Assembly: GCA_017414535.1 (NCBI GenBank)
Contig: JAFQMA010000034.1
Location: forward strand, 1 to 33,393
DNA: 33,393 nt
From: Clostridia bacterium
GTDB lineage: Bacteria; Bacillota; Clostridia; Oscillospirales; SIG627
Reading direction: 5' to 3'
The notes under the pieces are model-generated. The model was given only the letters and a program-made list of their open reading frames with translations, was not told where the DNA came from and did no database searches. Each line of letters opens with the position of its first letter. Positions within the stretch are counted from its first letter, which is position 1. The translations under genes were made by a program, and so were the position numbers. Positions 14,784-23,404 of this stretch are shown one piece after another.

Positions 14784-16012
14784 AGTGCGGCCTCATCGGT
14801 GAGAAGCTGGGACACAGCTTTTCCGCAGAGATCCACGCCCTTGCGGGGACATACAGCTACGAGCTTTGGCCCATGGCGCCCGAGGCGCTTGACGGCTTTT
14901 TAAAACGGAGAGATTTTAGCGGAATCAACGTGACCATTCCCTATAAGAAGAGCGTGATCCCGTATCTTTCCTATCTGTCCCCCGAGGCAGAGGCCTGCGG
15001 TGCCGTCAATACGGTGGTGAACCGTGAGGGAAAGCTTTACGGATACAATACGGATATTCTTGGCATGGGTGCCATGCTGTCCTTCGGGGGGATCTCCTTG
15101 GAAGGAAAAAAGGTACTGATCCTCGGCACGGGCGGCACGGCCGGTACTGCCAAGGCCCTGTGCCTTTCCCGCGGGGTGGCTTCGGTGAAGCAGGTCTCCC
15201 GCCGTCCCGAGGGGGATGCCGTCTCCTACGAGGAGGCCCTCTCCATGAAGGATACGGACGTGATCCTCAACACCACCCCCTGCGGCATGTTTCCTCACGG
15301 GGAGGAGAGTCCCATCGACCTTTCCGCCTTCCCCCGTCTTTCGGGCGTGGCGGACGTGATCTATAACCCTCTGCGCACCCGCCTGATCCTGCAGGCCGAG
15401 GAGCTGGGGATCCCCGCAGTAAGCGGCCTTTATATGCTGGTGGCGCAGGCGGTGTATGCGGCGGGCCTCTTTATGGACAAGCCCACCCGCGAGGAGGATA
15501 TCCTTCCCATTTACCGTCGCCTGTTGCAGACGAAGGAGAACATCGTTCTTACGGGTATGCCCGGTGCGGGAAAGAGCACTGTCGGAAAAGCCCTTGCCGC
15601 CGACCGCGGTGCGGAATTTTTCGATACGGACGAATGGATCGCAAAAACGCAGGGCAGGACCCCTGCCGAGATCATTTCCCAAGAGGGCGAGGCGGTCTTC
15701 CGTAACGTTGAAACGGAGGCGGTGCGCACCCTTTGCGAGAAGCGCGGTGCGGTGATCGCCACGGGCGGCGGAGCGGTGCTCCGCGAGGAAAACGTGCGCC
15801 TTATGCGGCAGAACGGACGGGTGATCTTTCTGGATGCACCCCTCGAGACGCTGACCGCTACCTCCGACAGACCTCTTTCCGCCACGCCGGAGGCTTTGGC
15901 TCGGCGGTATGAGGAGCGATACGGCATCTACTGCGGCACCTGTGACAAGCGCGTTGCCGTAACGAGAAATCTGGAAAAAAACATAAAAGCCTTGAAAGAG
16001 GTATTGGCATGA
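14780..16012 (+). CDS. aroE-aroK: Bifunctional shikimate dehydrogenase - shikimate kinase fusion
   Basis: A 410-residue fusion. Residues 1-250 are shikimate dehydrogenase (AroE): GEKLGHSFS (7-15) binds shikimate, K56 in VTIPYKK and D92 in YNTD are the expected catalytic pair, and GTGGTAGTAKAL (116-127) binds NADPH. Residues 253-410 are shikimate kinase (AroK): Walker A GMPGAGKST (259-267), DTDEW (282-286) and GGG (329-331) for shikimate binding, and the RPLS lid region. It performs two consecutive-use steps, 3-dehydroshikimate to shikimate to shikimate-3-phosphate, in one polypeptide. The start ATG 14780 overlaps the aroC stop and has GGGGGAAG 7-8 bases upstream; the in-frame TTG at 14762 is rejected. 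Both domains look intact. Confidence 0.94.
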   Translation: MKCGLIGEKLGHSFSAEIHALAGTYSYELWPMAPEALDGFLKRRDFSGINVTIPYKKSVIPYLSYLSPEAEACGAVNTVVNREGKLYGYNTDILGMGAMLSFGGISLEGKKVLILGTGGTAGTAKALCLSRGVASVKQVSRRPEGDAVSYEEALSMKDTDVILNTTPCGMFPHGEESPIDLSAFPRLSGVADVIYNPLRTRLILQAEELGIPAVSGLYMLVAQAVYAAGLFMDKPTREEDILPIYRRLLQTKENIVLTGMPGAGKSTVGKALAADRGAEFFDTDEWIAKTQGRTPAEIISQEGEAVFRNVETEAVRTLCEKRGAVIATGGGAVLREENVRLMRQNGRVIFLDAPLETLTATSDRPLSATPEALARRYEERYGIYCGTCDKRVAVTRNLEKNIKALKEVLA

Positions 16013-16449
16013 AGATCTTGGTTTTAAACGGACCGAATTTGAATTTTTTGGGCATTCGTGAGCCCGAGCATTACGGAAAAGAGACCTACGAGGACCTGTG
16101 CAGCATGATCCGCCGCCACGCCGAGGAGATCGGTGCGGAGGTGAGCATTTACCAGTCCAACCACGAGGGGGCATTGGTGGATGCCATTCAGGAGGCTTAC
16201 GGCAAGGTGGATGGCATAGTCATCAACCCCGCCGCCTACACCCATACCAGCGTGGCATTGCTGGATGCGCTGAAGAGCGTTTCCATCCCTGCGGTGGAGG
16301 TACATATCTCCCGCGTGGAGAGCCGCGAGGCGTTCCGTCAGGTCAGTTACGTACGCGGAGCCTGCATGGCCACCATCACGGGCAAGGGCTTTCAGGGGTA
16401 TCTGGAGGCCATGGACCTTTTGATGAAACAGGGGAGGCGTCAGGCGTGA
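16009..16449 (+). CDS. aroQ: 3-dehydroquinate dehydratase, type II
   Basis: A 146-residue type II dehydroquinase, catalysing step 3 of the shikimate pathway by trans-elimination. NGPNLNFLG (7-15), the catalytic-loop tyrosine Y22 in HYG, INPAAYTHTS (72-81) and VEVHISR (97-102 region) are all family signatures. Type II enzymes are dodecamers and unrelated to the AroD aldolase-type enzyme. It overlaps its neighbours by ATGA upstream and GTGA downstream. Confidence 0.96.
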   Translation: MKILVLNGPNLNFLGIREPEHYGKETYEDLCSMIRRHAEEIGAEVSIYQSNHEGALVDAIQEAYGKVDGIVINPAAYTHTSVALLDALKSVSIPAVEVHISRVESREAFRQVSYVRGACMATITGKGFQGYLEAMDLLMKQGRRQA

Positions 16450-17645
16450 GACTTTGCATCAGGCCCTCCGTGGCAAGGGGCAAGGTCATGGCGCCGCCCT
16501 CCAAGAGCATGGCGCACCGCGCCCTGATCGCCGCCGCGCTGGCACGCGGTGAGAGCCGCATTTTCCCGCTGGCGGCTTCGGAGGATATTCGCCGAACGGT
16601 GGAGTCTTTGGCGGCACTGGGTGCCGTCATCCGCTGGGAGGGAGACGAGGCCTGCGTTACGGGACGGGGCTTTCCCGTCCATACGGGAAGAGAGCTTTCC
16701 TGCGGTGAGAGCGGCAGTACCCTGCGCTTTTTTTTGCCGCTGTGTCTTTTGACGGGTGAGGAGGAGACCCTCCGTCTGGCGCCCCGCCTTGCGGAGCGAC
16801 CCCTTTCCGTTTACGAGGAGCTGTGCCGCGAAAAGGGCTTTCTCTTTCGTCGGGAGGGAGAACGGATCACCGTCAAGGGCAGACTGCAGGCGGGAGAATA
16901 CAGCGTGCCCGGAGACGTTTCCAGTCAGTTTGTTACGGGGCTTCTTTACGCGCTGTCTCTATTGTCCGAGCCCTCCGTTTTACGCGTGACGGGGCGGCAG
17001 GAAAGCGCCGCCTACGTGGAGATGACCCTGTCGGTGCTTTCGGACTTCGGCGTTACCGTGCGCCGTGAGGGCCATGATTTTTATATTCCCGCTTCCACTC
17101 TTGCTCCCCGTGATCACAGAGTGGAGGGCGATTGGTCCAACGCCGCCTTTTTGGAGGCCTTCTCCTACCTTGGAGGCAAGGTAGAGGTGGAGGGACTGAG
17201 GGAGGATTCCCTGCAGGGGGATCGGGTGTACCGCGAGACCTTTGCCCGTATGGCCCGGGGCTTTGCCACGGTGGAGATCAGCCAGTGTCCCGATCTGGGT
17301 CCCGTTTTTATGGCCTTTGCCGCCCTGCACCACGGAGTGCGTTTGACGGGTACCGCACGGCTTCGCATCAAGGAAAGCGACCGCGGGCAGGCCATGAAGC
17401 AGGTGCTGGAGGCGCTGGGAGGCGCCGTTACCGTGGAGGCAAACGAGATCCTGGTGGAAAAGAGGGCGCTTGTTTCGCCCAAGGAGCCCCTTTGCGGCCA
17501 TAACGATCACCGCATCGTCATGGCGGAGAGCCTACTTTTATCCCGCCTCGGGGGCGAGATCGAGGGAGCACAGGCGGTGGCCAAGAGCTACCCCGATTAT
17601 TTTGAAGTAATAAAGTCTTTAGGAATCGAAGTGATAGAGAAATGA
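16446..17645 (+). CDS. aroA: 3-phosphoshikimate 1-carboxyvinyltransferase (EPSP synthase)
   Basis: A 399-residue enzyme joining shikimate-3-phosphate and PEP. PPSKSMAHRALIAAALA (17-33), GESGSTLRFF (87-96), RIKESDR (from 307) and HNDHRIVMA (from 352) match the family. The start is GTG 16446: it overlaps the aroQ stop by four bases, has GGGGAGG 8 bases upstream, and the conserved sequence begins immediately after it. The same frame stays open upstream to 16098, but that part is out-of-frame aroQ. The protein is somewhat shorter than typical enzymes of about 430 residues, with all active-site blocks present. It overlaps tyrA by ATGA. Confidence 0.95.
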   Translation: MRLCIRPSVARGKVMAPPSKSMAHRALIAAALARGESRIFPLAASEDIRRTVESLAALGAVIRWEGDEACVTGRGFPVHTGRELSCGESGSTLRFFLPLCLLTGEEETLRLAPRLAERPLSVYEELCREKGFLFRREGERITVKGRLQAGEYSVPGDVSSQFVTGLLYALSLLSEPSVLRVTGRQESAAYVEMTLSVLSDFGVTVRREGHDFYIPASTLAPRDHRVEGDWSNAAFLEAFSYLGGKVEVEGLREDSLQGDRVYRETFARMARGFATVEISQCPDLGPVFMAFAALHHGVRLTGTARLRIKESDRGQAMKQVLEALGGAVTVEANEILVEKRALVSPKEPLCGHNDHRIVMAESLLLSRLGGEIEGAQAVAKSYPDYFEVIKSLGIEVIEK

Positions 17646-18517
17646 AACTGAATAAAAATGCAGAAACCGTGATCCTCATCGTGGGACTGGGCCTTTTGGG
17701 AGGCTCCTACGCCCGCGCCCTGAAGAAGAAGGGCTACACCGTGTGGGCCATTGAGAAAAAGCAGGAGTCCGTGCAGTACGCGCTGGACGAGGGGATCATC
17801 GACCGCGGTACCACCCGTGTGGAGAATAGCTTTTTGAAGGGAGCGAGCATTACTGTTTTTGCCCTGTATCCCCACGTATTTCTGGATTGGATCCGTGAGC
17901 ACGGCGAAAAATTTCCCGCCGGGGCCATCCTCACGGACGTGACGGGTGTCAAGAGTGCCGTGGTGCACCGTGTGCAGGAGATGCTGCCCGCGGGCGTGGA
18001 ATATATTGCCGCCCATCCCATGGCGGGCCGCGAGGTGGGCGGTGTGGAAAACAGTGACGATGCTATTTTCCGCGGTGCCAACTATATTGTGGTACCCACG
18101 GACAGAAATACCCATGAGGGCGTGGAATGCTGTAAGGAGCTGGGGAGGGAGCTGGGCTTTGCCGATGTGAGCGTTCTGACCCCTGAGAAGCACGACGAAA
18201 TGATCGCTTTTCTTTCCCAGCTGACCCATTGCATTGCCGTTTCCCTCATGTGTGCGGGGGACGACACGGGTCTGGTCCACTACACCGGTGATTCCTTTCG
18301 CGATCTGACCCGCATTGCCAAGATCCAGGAGGAGCTCTGGAGCGAGCTGTTTTTGATGAACAAAGAGGCGCTTCTCTCCCAAATGGAGCGTTTCCGCGAG
18401 GCCTTTGATGCACTGGAAAAGGCCGTCAGAACGGAGGATCGAGAGGGGATGAAGGAAATGATGAGACTGTCCACTGCCCGCAGAAGCCTGTTTGATCAAA
18501 AGGGAGGACAAGCATGA
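17642..18517 (+). CDS. tyrA: Prephenate dehydrogenase
   Basis: A 291-residue enzyme converting prephenate to 4-hydroxyphenylpyruvate, the Tyr branch. The N-terminal Rossmann motif GLGLLGGS (15-22), HPMAGREVGG (near 122) and the LTHCIAVS helix with the catalytic-region histidine are recognisable. It has no C-terminal ACT domain and no fused chorismate mutase, so Tyr feedback through an ACT domain is not expected. It overlaps aroA and the DAHP synthase gene by four bases each. Confidence 0.94.
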   Translation: MKLNKNAETVILIVGLGLLGGSYARALKKKGYTVWAIEKKQESVQYALDEGIIDRGTTRVENSFLKGASITVFALYPHVFLDWIREHGEKFPAGAILTDVTGVKSAVVHRVQEMLPAGVEYIAAHPMAGREVGGVENSDDAIFRGANYIVVPTDRNTHEGVECCKELGRELGFADVSVLTPEKHDEMIAFLSQLTHCIAVSLMCAGDDTGLVHYTGDSFRDLTRIAKIQEELWSELFLMNKEALLSQMERFREAFDALEKAVRTEDREGMKEMMRLSTARRSLFDQKGGQA

Positions 18518-19539
18518 ATTTCGTAAGAAAGCTGCCCATACCGAAGGATATCAAGGCACAGTTTCCCGTATCCCGCGAGGCGGCGGCAAAAAGGGAAGCG
18601 ATCCTCGGCGAGATCAAGGACGTTTTCGAGGGAAAAAGCAATAAGTTTCTTTTGGTGATCGGCCCCTGCAGTGCGGATAATCGCGATGCGGTGCTGGCTT
18701 ACCTTGAAAGGCTTGCAAAACTGCGGGAGAGGGTAGAGGAGAAGCTGCTGATCGTGCCCCGCATCTACACCAACAAGCCCCGTACCACGGGGGACGGCTA
18801 CAAGGGCATGCTCCACCAGCCCGATCCCAAGAGCCGCCCCGATCTTTTGGCAGGTATTATTGCCATCCGCGAGCTGCACCGTGCCGCTTTGGAGGAGTAC
18901 GGCTTTACCGCTGCAGACGAGATGCTCTATCCTGAAAATTACCGCTATCTGTCCGACCTTTTGGGGTACGTTGCCATCGGTGCACGCAGTGTGGAAAACC
19001 AGCAGCACCGCCTGACCGCCAGCGGCCTGGATATCCCTGTCGGTATGAAGAATCCTACGGGCGGCGATATGCATACCATGATCCATTCCATTCACGCGGC
19101 CCAGGGCGCCCATACCTTCCTATATCGCGGCTGGGAGGTCCATTCCGACGGAAATCCCTATGCACACGCCATCCTACGCGGTTTTCTGGACCATACGGGA
19201 CGCTGTGTTTCCAACTACCACTATGAGGACCTTCTGCAGCTTCTGGAGCTGTACGGCCAGACCCATCTGCACTTCCCCGCGGCGGTGGTGGACGTGAACC
19301 ATGCCAATTCCGGCAAGCGGTATCTGGAGCAGATCCGCATCGTGAAGGACGTGACCTACAGCTGTAACCACAACGAGGCCATTCGCAACTTAGTGAAGGG
19401 CGTTATGGTGGAGAGCTATCTGGCAGACGGCGCCCAGAGCGTGGGAGAGGATACCTTCGGCAAATCCATTACCGATCCCTGCCTCGGCTGGGAAAAGACG
19501 GAGAAGCTGGTGCTGGAGCTTTGCGATGAATTAAAATAA
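18514..19539 (+). CDS. aroF: 3-deoxy-7-phosphoheptulonate (DAHP) synthase, class I
   Basis: A 341-residue enzyme that condenses PEP and erythrose-4-phosphate, the first committed step of the shikimate pathway. IGPCSADN (49-56, metal-binding C52), RIYTNKPRTTGDGYKG (PEP and erythrose-4-phosphate binding, from about 83) and DVNHANSGK (metal/active site) mark it as an AroF/AroG/AroH-type class I enzyme. Such enzymes are commonly feedback-inhibited by one aromatic amino acid; which one cannot be read here, so aroF is only a label for the family. It is the first enzyme of the pathway but the last gene of the operon. GGAGG precedes ATG 18514. Confidence 0.94.
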   Translation: MNFVRKLPIPKDIKAQFPVSREAAAKREAILGEIKDVFEGKSNKFLLVIGPCSADNRDAVLAYLERLAKLRERVEEKLLIVPRIYTNKPRTTGDGYKGMLHQPDPKSRPDLLAGIIAIRELHRAALEEYGFTAADEMLYPENYRYLSDLLGYVAIGARSVENQQHRLTASGLDIPVGMKNPTGGDMHTMIHSIHAAQGAHTFLYRGWEVHSDGNPYAHAILRGFLDHTGRCVSNYHYEDLLQLLELYGQTHLHFPAAVVDVNHANSGKRYLEQIRIVKDVTYSCNHNEAIRNLVKGVMVESYLADGAQSVGEDTFGKSITDPCLGWEKTEKLVLELCDELK

Positions 19540-19545
19540 GGACGA

Positions 19546-19584
19546 CCCGAGGAGGCACTGCGTGTCTTTCTCGGGCTTCTTTTC
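19546..19584 (+). terminator. Terminator of the aromatic operon
   Basis: Stem cccgag (19546-19551) with ctcggg (19570-19575) plus imperfect inner pairs around ggcac/gtgtc, followed by cttctttt. It starts 6 bases after the DAHP synthase stop codon. Confidence 0.75.
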
Positions 19585-19648
19585 GTCGGAAAAGTGCGGA
19601 AATCAAGAGATATTTTTTTAAAATATGAATAAATTTTTAAAAAATGAA

Positions 19649-19677
19649 TTGACTGTTTCGACCTTTTCGGCTATAAT
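19649..19677 (+). promoter_or_regulatory. Sigma-A promoter for the zinc-ribbon membrane protein
   Basis: TTGACT (19649-19654), a 17-base spacer and TATAAT (19672-19677). The leader contains a small aaggtc/gacctt hairpin (about 19684-19701), followed by AAGGAGG ahead of ATG 19731. Confidence 0.88.
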
Positions 19678-19730
19678 GCAGGTAAGGTCTTTCCTGACCT
19701 TGGAAACACGACTTTTAAGGAGGAAACATT

Positions 19731-21392
19731 ATGCAAACCTGTTCCCAATGCAACAACGTGTTGGAAGATGGCGTGAAGTTCTGCGATAAGTGCGGCGCTT
19801 CTCTGCAGCAGGCTGCCCCCGCTCCTGCGGCTGAGCCCGTGGAAGAGCCCGCAGCTCCCGCTGAAAAGAAGGATATTGCCAGCGAGATCCAAAAGCAGCT
19901 TCCCGTGAAGCTCTCCAAGAACGCCTTGATCGGCGTTTTGGCAGGCGCCATCGTCGTTCTGATCATTCTGGCTGCTCTGATCTTCGGTGGCGGCGGAACG
20001 CCCAACTTTATTCTTTACACCTCTGACGGACACACCTTCTACGCCGAGGGCTCTTCCTACAAGCCCCAGCAGCTGGGTGACGAGCTGACCATGGTTCAGA
20101 TCAACGAGGATGCCGATAAGTACCTGATGAAGGACGAGGACGGCGATCTTTACTACTATGAGCTGGGCGACAAGGAAGCACTGAAGCTGGATTCCGAAGC
20201 CTACGACATTTACGTTAACGAGGATTTTGATCTTGTGACCTATCGCAAGGGTGACGTGATCTATCAGCACGATCTGGACGAGAAGGAAAAGATCGCTTCC
20301 GACGTGGACGATATCGTTGCCGTTTCCGAGGACGGTAAGATCATCTACTACTATGAGGAAGCACAGTCCTCCGAGTCCGAGGACGACGATGAGGACGAGC
20401 CTGCCCGCACCTTGTACGTGAAGAAAGGCAGCAAGGAGGCCGAAAAGATCGGCGAGATCGAGGATGTAGCCATGGTGACCGAGGATCTGGAGACCATCTA
20501 CTACAAGGACGACGATTCCCTCTTCCGTAAGACCATCGGTAAGGAAAAGGAAAAGCTGGCCTCCGGCATTCTTGAACTGTATAACGTGTCCGAGGAGGGC
20601 ACCGCTTACTACGCCAAGGGCGAGGAGGACGAGGAAAACGACGAGACCGAGGTGACCTTCTGCTACTTTGACGGTAAGAAGGAGATTGCCCTGGGCGAAA
20701 AGATGACCCTGGAGTACTACGGCGGCCTGTGCGCTCCCGAGCGTGACGTTGCCATCTTCCGCGGCATGGAGCCCGACGAGGAGGATCCCGTTTACTGGGT
20801 AGCCGTTGAGGATACGCTCACTGTGGTTGAGGAGGATCTGGACAGACTTGCCGCGATCGATGCCGAAGGCAGCAAGCTGTACTACTTCGTAGACGTGAAC
20901 GACGAGAATGAGGGTGACCTCTATTGCATTGAGATCGGCTCCAAGCCCGGTAAGGGTGAGAAGGTCGACTCTGAGGTCTCCACCTACGACGTTTCCATCC
21001 TCGGCGAGGATACGCTGGTCTACTTTAAGGACATCAGCGAGGAGCACGGTGAAATGTACGTGAACGGAAAGGCTGCAGACGTGGACGTGTTCGCAGAGAG
21101 CCTGATCTATCACGAGGATGAGGATCTGATCCTGTATTTCACCGATTACAATGAGGAGAAGAACCAGGGCACCCTGCGTATCTTCGACGGTAAGGCAGAG
21201 TCTATCATGGATGACGTTTACCGCGCATACTTTACGCCCGACGGAGACGTTGTTTTCTTGGTGGATTACAACACCGAGAAGGGCAGAGGCGAGCTCTACG
21301 TTTGGACCGGCAGCAAGCCCAAGAAGATCGCAGATGACGTAAACCGCATCTACAACACCTACTCCATCGCACAGAGCTTCGCAGAGAAATAA
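19731..21392 (+). CDS. Zinc-ribbon, single-pass membrane protein with large acidic extracytoplasmic domain
   Basis: A 553-residue protein. An N-terminal zinc ribbon has C4, C7, C18 and C21 in two CxxC pairs. A Pro/Ala/Glu linker (about 28-46) leads to one membrane helix (about 66-86), which leaves the ribbon in the cytoplasm and about 460 residues outside. The outer part is very acidic and built from short strand-rich repeats (units like LYYYELGDKE, IYYYEE, TIYYKDDDS), as in beta-propeller proteins of the DUF5050/TolB type. No enzyme motif is visible. The zinc ribbon-helix-outer-domain plan is common in Clostridia surface proteins; a sensing or wall-associated role would be a guess. It is monocistronic, with a strong promoter and its own terminator. 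Confidence 0.8.
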   Translation: MQTCSQCNNVLEDGVKFCDKCGASLQQAAPAPAAEPVEEPAAPAEKKDIASEIQKQLPVKLSKNALIGVLAGAIVVLIILAALIFGGGGTPNFILYTSDGHTFYAEGSSYKPQQLGDELTMVQINEDADKYLMKDEDGDLYYYELGDKEALKLDSEAYDIYVNEDFDLVTYRKGDVIYQHDLDEKEKIASDVDDIVAVSEDGKIIYYYEEAQSSESEDDDEDEPARTLYVKKGSKEAEKIGEIEDVAMVTEDLETIYYKDDDSLFRKTIGKEKEKLASGILELYNVSEEGTAYYAKGEEDEENDETEVTFCYFDGKKEIALGEKMTLEYYGGLCAPERDVAIFRGMEPDEEDPVYWVAVEDTLTVVEEDLDRLAAIDAEGSKLYYFVDVNDENEGDLYCIEIGSKPGKGEKVDSEVSTYDVSILGEDTLVYFKDISEEHGEMYVNGKAADVDVFAESLIYHEDEDLILYFTDYNEEKNQGTLRIFDGKAESIMDDVYRAYFTPDGDVVFLVDYNTEKGRGELYVWTGSKPKKIADDVNRIYNTYSIAQSFAEK

Positions 21393-21401
21393 GAGCATAA
21401 G

Positions 21402-21429
21402 AAAAGCGGCACCCTCGGGTGCCGCTTTT
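21402..21429. terminator. Rho-independent terminator
   Basis: Perfect 12-bp stem (21402-21413 with 21418-21429), loop ctcg, A4 before and T5 at the end. It begins ten bases after the stop of the zinc-ribbon gene. Confidence 0.93.
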
Positions 21430-21453
21430 TGTATGGAAATCCCTTGGCGGGGC

Positions 21454-21482
21454 TTGAAATGGGGCGGAATTTGTGGTATGCT
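21454..21482 (+). promoter_or_regulatory. Probable promoter for the AEC transporter operon
   Basis: TTGAAA (21454-21459), a 17-base spacer and TATGCT (21477-21482) with an upstream TG. AAAAGGAG precedes ATG 21511. Confidence 0.7.
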
Positions 21483-21510
21483 GACGGGGTAGAAAAAGGA
21501 GACGGAAGCT

Positions 21511-22455
21511 ATGACTTTATTTGTAACCACGCTGGGGCAGATGGGATATCTCTTCAGCTTTATGCTGATCGGCTTTCTGCTGGCAAAGCTGAAGGCCGTT
21601 CCCGACAATGCCGCCACGGTACTTTCCAAAATGGAGAGCAATTTTCTTATACCCGCGCTGGTTCTGGATACCTTTATCAAGAATTTCAACCGTCAGGTGC
21701 TGGCTTCTACGGGGGCGATCCTGCTCCTTTCGCTGGGGGTTCTTGTGGTGTGTATTCCTTTGACCATGCTCCTTTCCCGCCTTTGCACCCGCGACGGATA
21801 CCTGAGAAACGTTTATACCTTCGGTCTTTCCTTTTCCAATTTTGCCTTTATGGGCTACGCGGTGGTGCAGGCTGTGTTTCCGCAGATCTATTACGAATAC
21901 GTGATCTTCACTCTGTCCATTTGGTTCGTGGTGTATCTCTGGGGCATGCCTGAGCTGCTCATTGCCGATGCGGGAAAGAAAAGAGGGATCGGTCAGCGGT
22001 TGAAGGATCTGTGCAATCCCATGTTTATCTGTATGATCGTGGGTATGGTGCTGGGGTATCTTGAGATCCCTCTGCCGAGCTTTGCCGTGAAGGTGATCGA
22101 GACGGGCTCTGCCTGCATGTCCCCTTTGGCTATGGTGCTGACGGGCATGACGCTGGCCTATATCAGCCTGAAAAGGACCTTCGGAGATCCCAGAGTGTAT
22201 CTTATGAGCTTTTTCAAGCTCCTGCTTTTGCCCTTAGCCTTCCTGCTTCTTTGTAAGCTCCTGCCCGTGACGAGCCTTCCCATGGGGGAGACCTTCTTTC
22301 TTTGCACCCTGTGCAGCCTCGCCATGCCCTACGGACTCAACGCCATCGTGATCCTTGCCTCCTACGGAAAGGATACCTCCGTGCCGGCGGGGCTGGCCTT
22401 AGTTACCCATTTGTTTTCCTGTCTGACCATTCCCTTGGTATTTTTGTTGATCTGA
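21511..22455 (+). CDS. AEC (auxin efflux carrier) family transporter
   Basis: A 314-residue membrane protein with about ten helices. The N-terminal part (GYLFSFMLIGFLLAKL, then LSKMESNFLIPALVLDTF) and the C-terminal half (FFLCTLCSLAMPYGLNAIVIL) are typical of the AEC/BASS-like permease family, whose bacterial members export or exchange carboxylates such as malate. The substrate cannot be inferred. The downstream amidohydrolase begins 2 bases after its stop, so the two are co-expressed. Confidence 0.88.
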   Translation: MTLFVTTLGQMGYLFSFMLIGFLLAKLKAVPDNAATVLSKMESNFLIPALVLDTFIKNFNRQVLASTGAILLLSLGVLVVCIPLTMLLSRLCTRDGYLRNVYTFGLSFSNFAFMGYAVVQAVFPQIYYEYVIFTLSIWFVVYLWGMPELLIADAGKKRGIGQRLKDLCNPMFICMIVGMVLGYLEIPLPSFAVKVIETGSACMSPLAMVLTGMTLAYISLKRTFGDPRVYLMSFFKLLLLPLAFLLLCKLLPVTSLPMGETFFLCTLCSLAMPYGLNAIVILASYGKDTSVPAGLALVTHLFSCLTIPLVFLLI

Positions 22456-22456
22456 T

Positions 22457-23299
22457 ATGTTTATTGTAGATTTCCATACCCATACCTTCCCCGACCGTAT
22501 CGCGGAAAAAACGGTGGAAAAGCTTTCTCGGCTCAGCCGCACCCATTCCTTTACCGACGGAAGCCGAGCGGCTCTGCTGGATTCCATGAAAAAAGCGGGT
22601 ATTGCCTACGCCGTGACCCTGCCCGTAGCCACAAGGCCCGATTCCATCGGTCATATTAACGATACGGTGCTTGCCACCGACGGCAAGGACGGCATCGTGG
22701 CCTTCGGCGCCGTGCATCCCGATGCGCCCGACGCGCTTTCCGAGATCGACCGATTGGCAGCGGCAGGCGTGCGGGGGATCAAGCTACATCCCGTTTATCA
22801 GGGGGTGGATCTTGATGATAAGAGAAATCTTGCCATTCTCTACCGTGCAGGAGAGCGAGGCCTTTGCGTGACGGTGCATGCGGGAGACGACATCGGCTTT
22901 CCCGGAGTGGATCGTGCCTGCCCCGCCATGGCGCGAAGGGCGCTGGAGCAGGTAGGTCCCGTGAGGATGATCCTTGCTCACATGGGCGGCTGGAAAAGAT
23001 GGGACGAGGCGATGCAGCGGCTCTGCGATACCGCCTGCCTTCTGGACACCTCCTTTTCTCTCGGTGCCGTTGTGCCGCGGGCAGGAGAGGAGTGGACGGA
23101 GGAGGAGAAAAAGCTCCTTTCCGCAGAAAAATTTTGTGCCTTGGTGCGTGCCTTTGGTGCGGAGCGTATCCTTTTCGGTACGGATCTACCCTGGACGGGA
23201 CAGCGGGCCGGCGCGGAGGCGATCCTTTCTCTGCCCTTGACGGAGGAGGAAAAATTGCGTATTTTGGGTGAAAATGCCCGCGCGCTGTTGGGACTTTGA
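22457..23299 (+). CDS. Amidohydrolase-family metal-dependent hydrolase
   Basis: A 280-residue TIM-barrel hydrolase. DFHTHTFPD (5-13) carries the HxH metal ligands H7 and H9; H141 in VTVHAGD, H175 in ILAHMGGW and D243 in FGTDLPW complete the expected metal and catalytic set of amidohydrolase-2/TatD-like enzymes. Members hydrolyse or decarboxylate varied small molecules, so the substrate is open. It is co-transcribed with the AEC permease, which suggests a shared carboxylate or amide substrate (inference). No terminator is seen after it. Confidence 0.85.
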   Translation: MFIVDFHTHTFPDRIAEKTVEKLSRLSRTHSFTDGSRAALLDSMKKAGIAYAVTLPVATRPDSIGHINDTVLATDGKDGIVAFGAVHPDAPDALSEIDRLAAAGVRGIKLHPVYQGVDLDDKRNLAILYRAGERGLCVTVHAGDDIGFPGVDRACPAMARRALEQVGPVRMILAHMGGWKRWDEAMQRLCDTACLLDTSFSLGAVVPRAGEEWTEEEKKLLSAEKFCALVRAFGAERILFGTDLPWTGQRAGAEAILSLPLTEEEKLRILGENARALLGL

Positions 23300-23344
23300 A
23301 AAAAAGATATAACTCATATTTAGAAGTCGTATAGAAAAGCGGTT

Positions 23345-23373
23345 GATAATCGAAACGGGATGTAATATAATTG
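23345..23373 (+). promoter_or_regulatory. Sigma-A promoter for the ArsB/NhaD-type transporter
   Basis: TTGATA (23345-23350), a 17-base spacer and TATAAT (23368-23373), 32 bases before ATG 23405. The flanking DNA is locally AT-rich. Confidence 0.82.
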
Positions 23374-23404
23374 AAATAATCACAGAGTTCGACGAGGTGC
23401 ATAC

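Noticed and set aside
14900-16174. A 424-codon minus-strand frame across aroE-aroK
   Set aside because: It is antisense to a clearly functional fusion gene and has no recognisable motif; long antisense frames are expected in GC-rich coding DNA.
19671-21689. A 672-codon antisense open frame opposite the zinc-ribbon gene
   Set aside because: It is the mirror of a real gene: the acidic codons of the plus strand read as Val/Leu/Ile on the minus strand. It has no ribosome site, and the plus-strand gene has a promoter, zinc ribbon and terminator.
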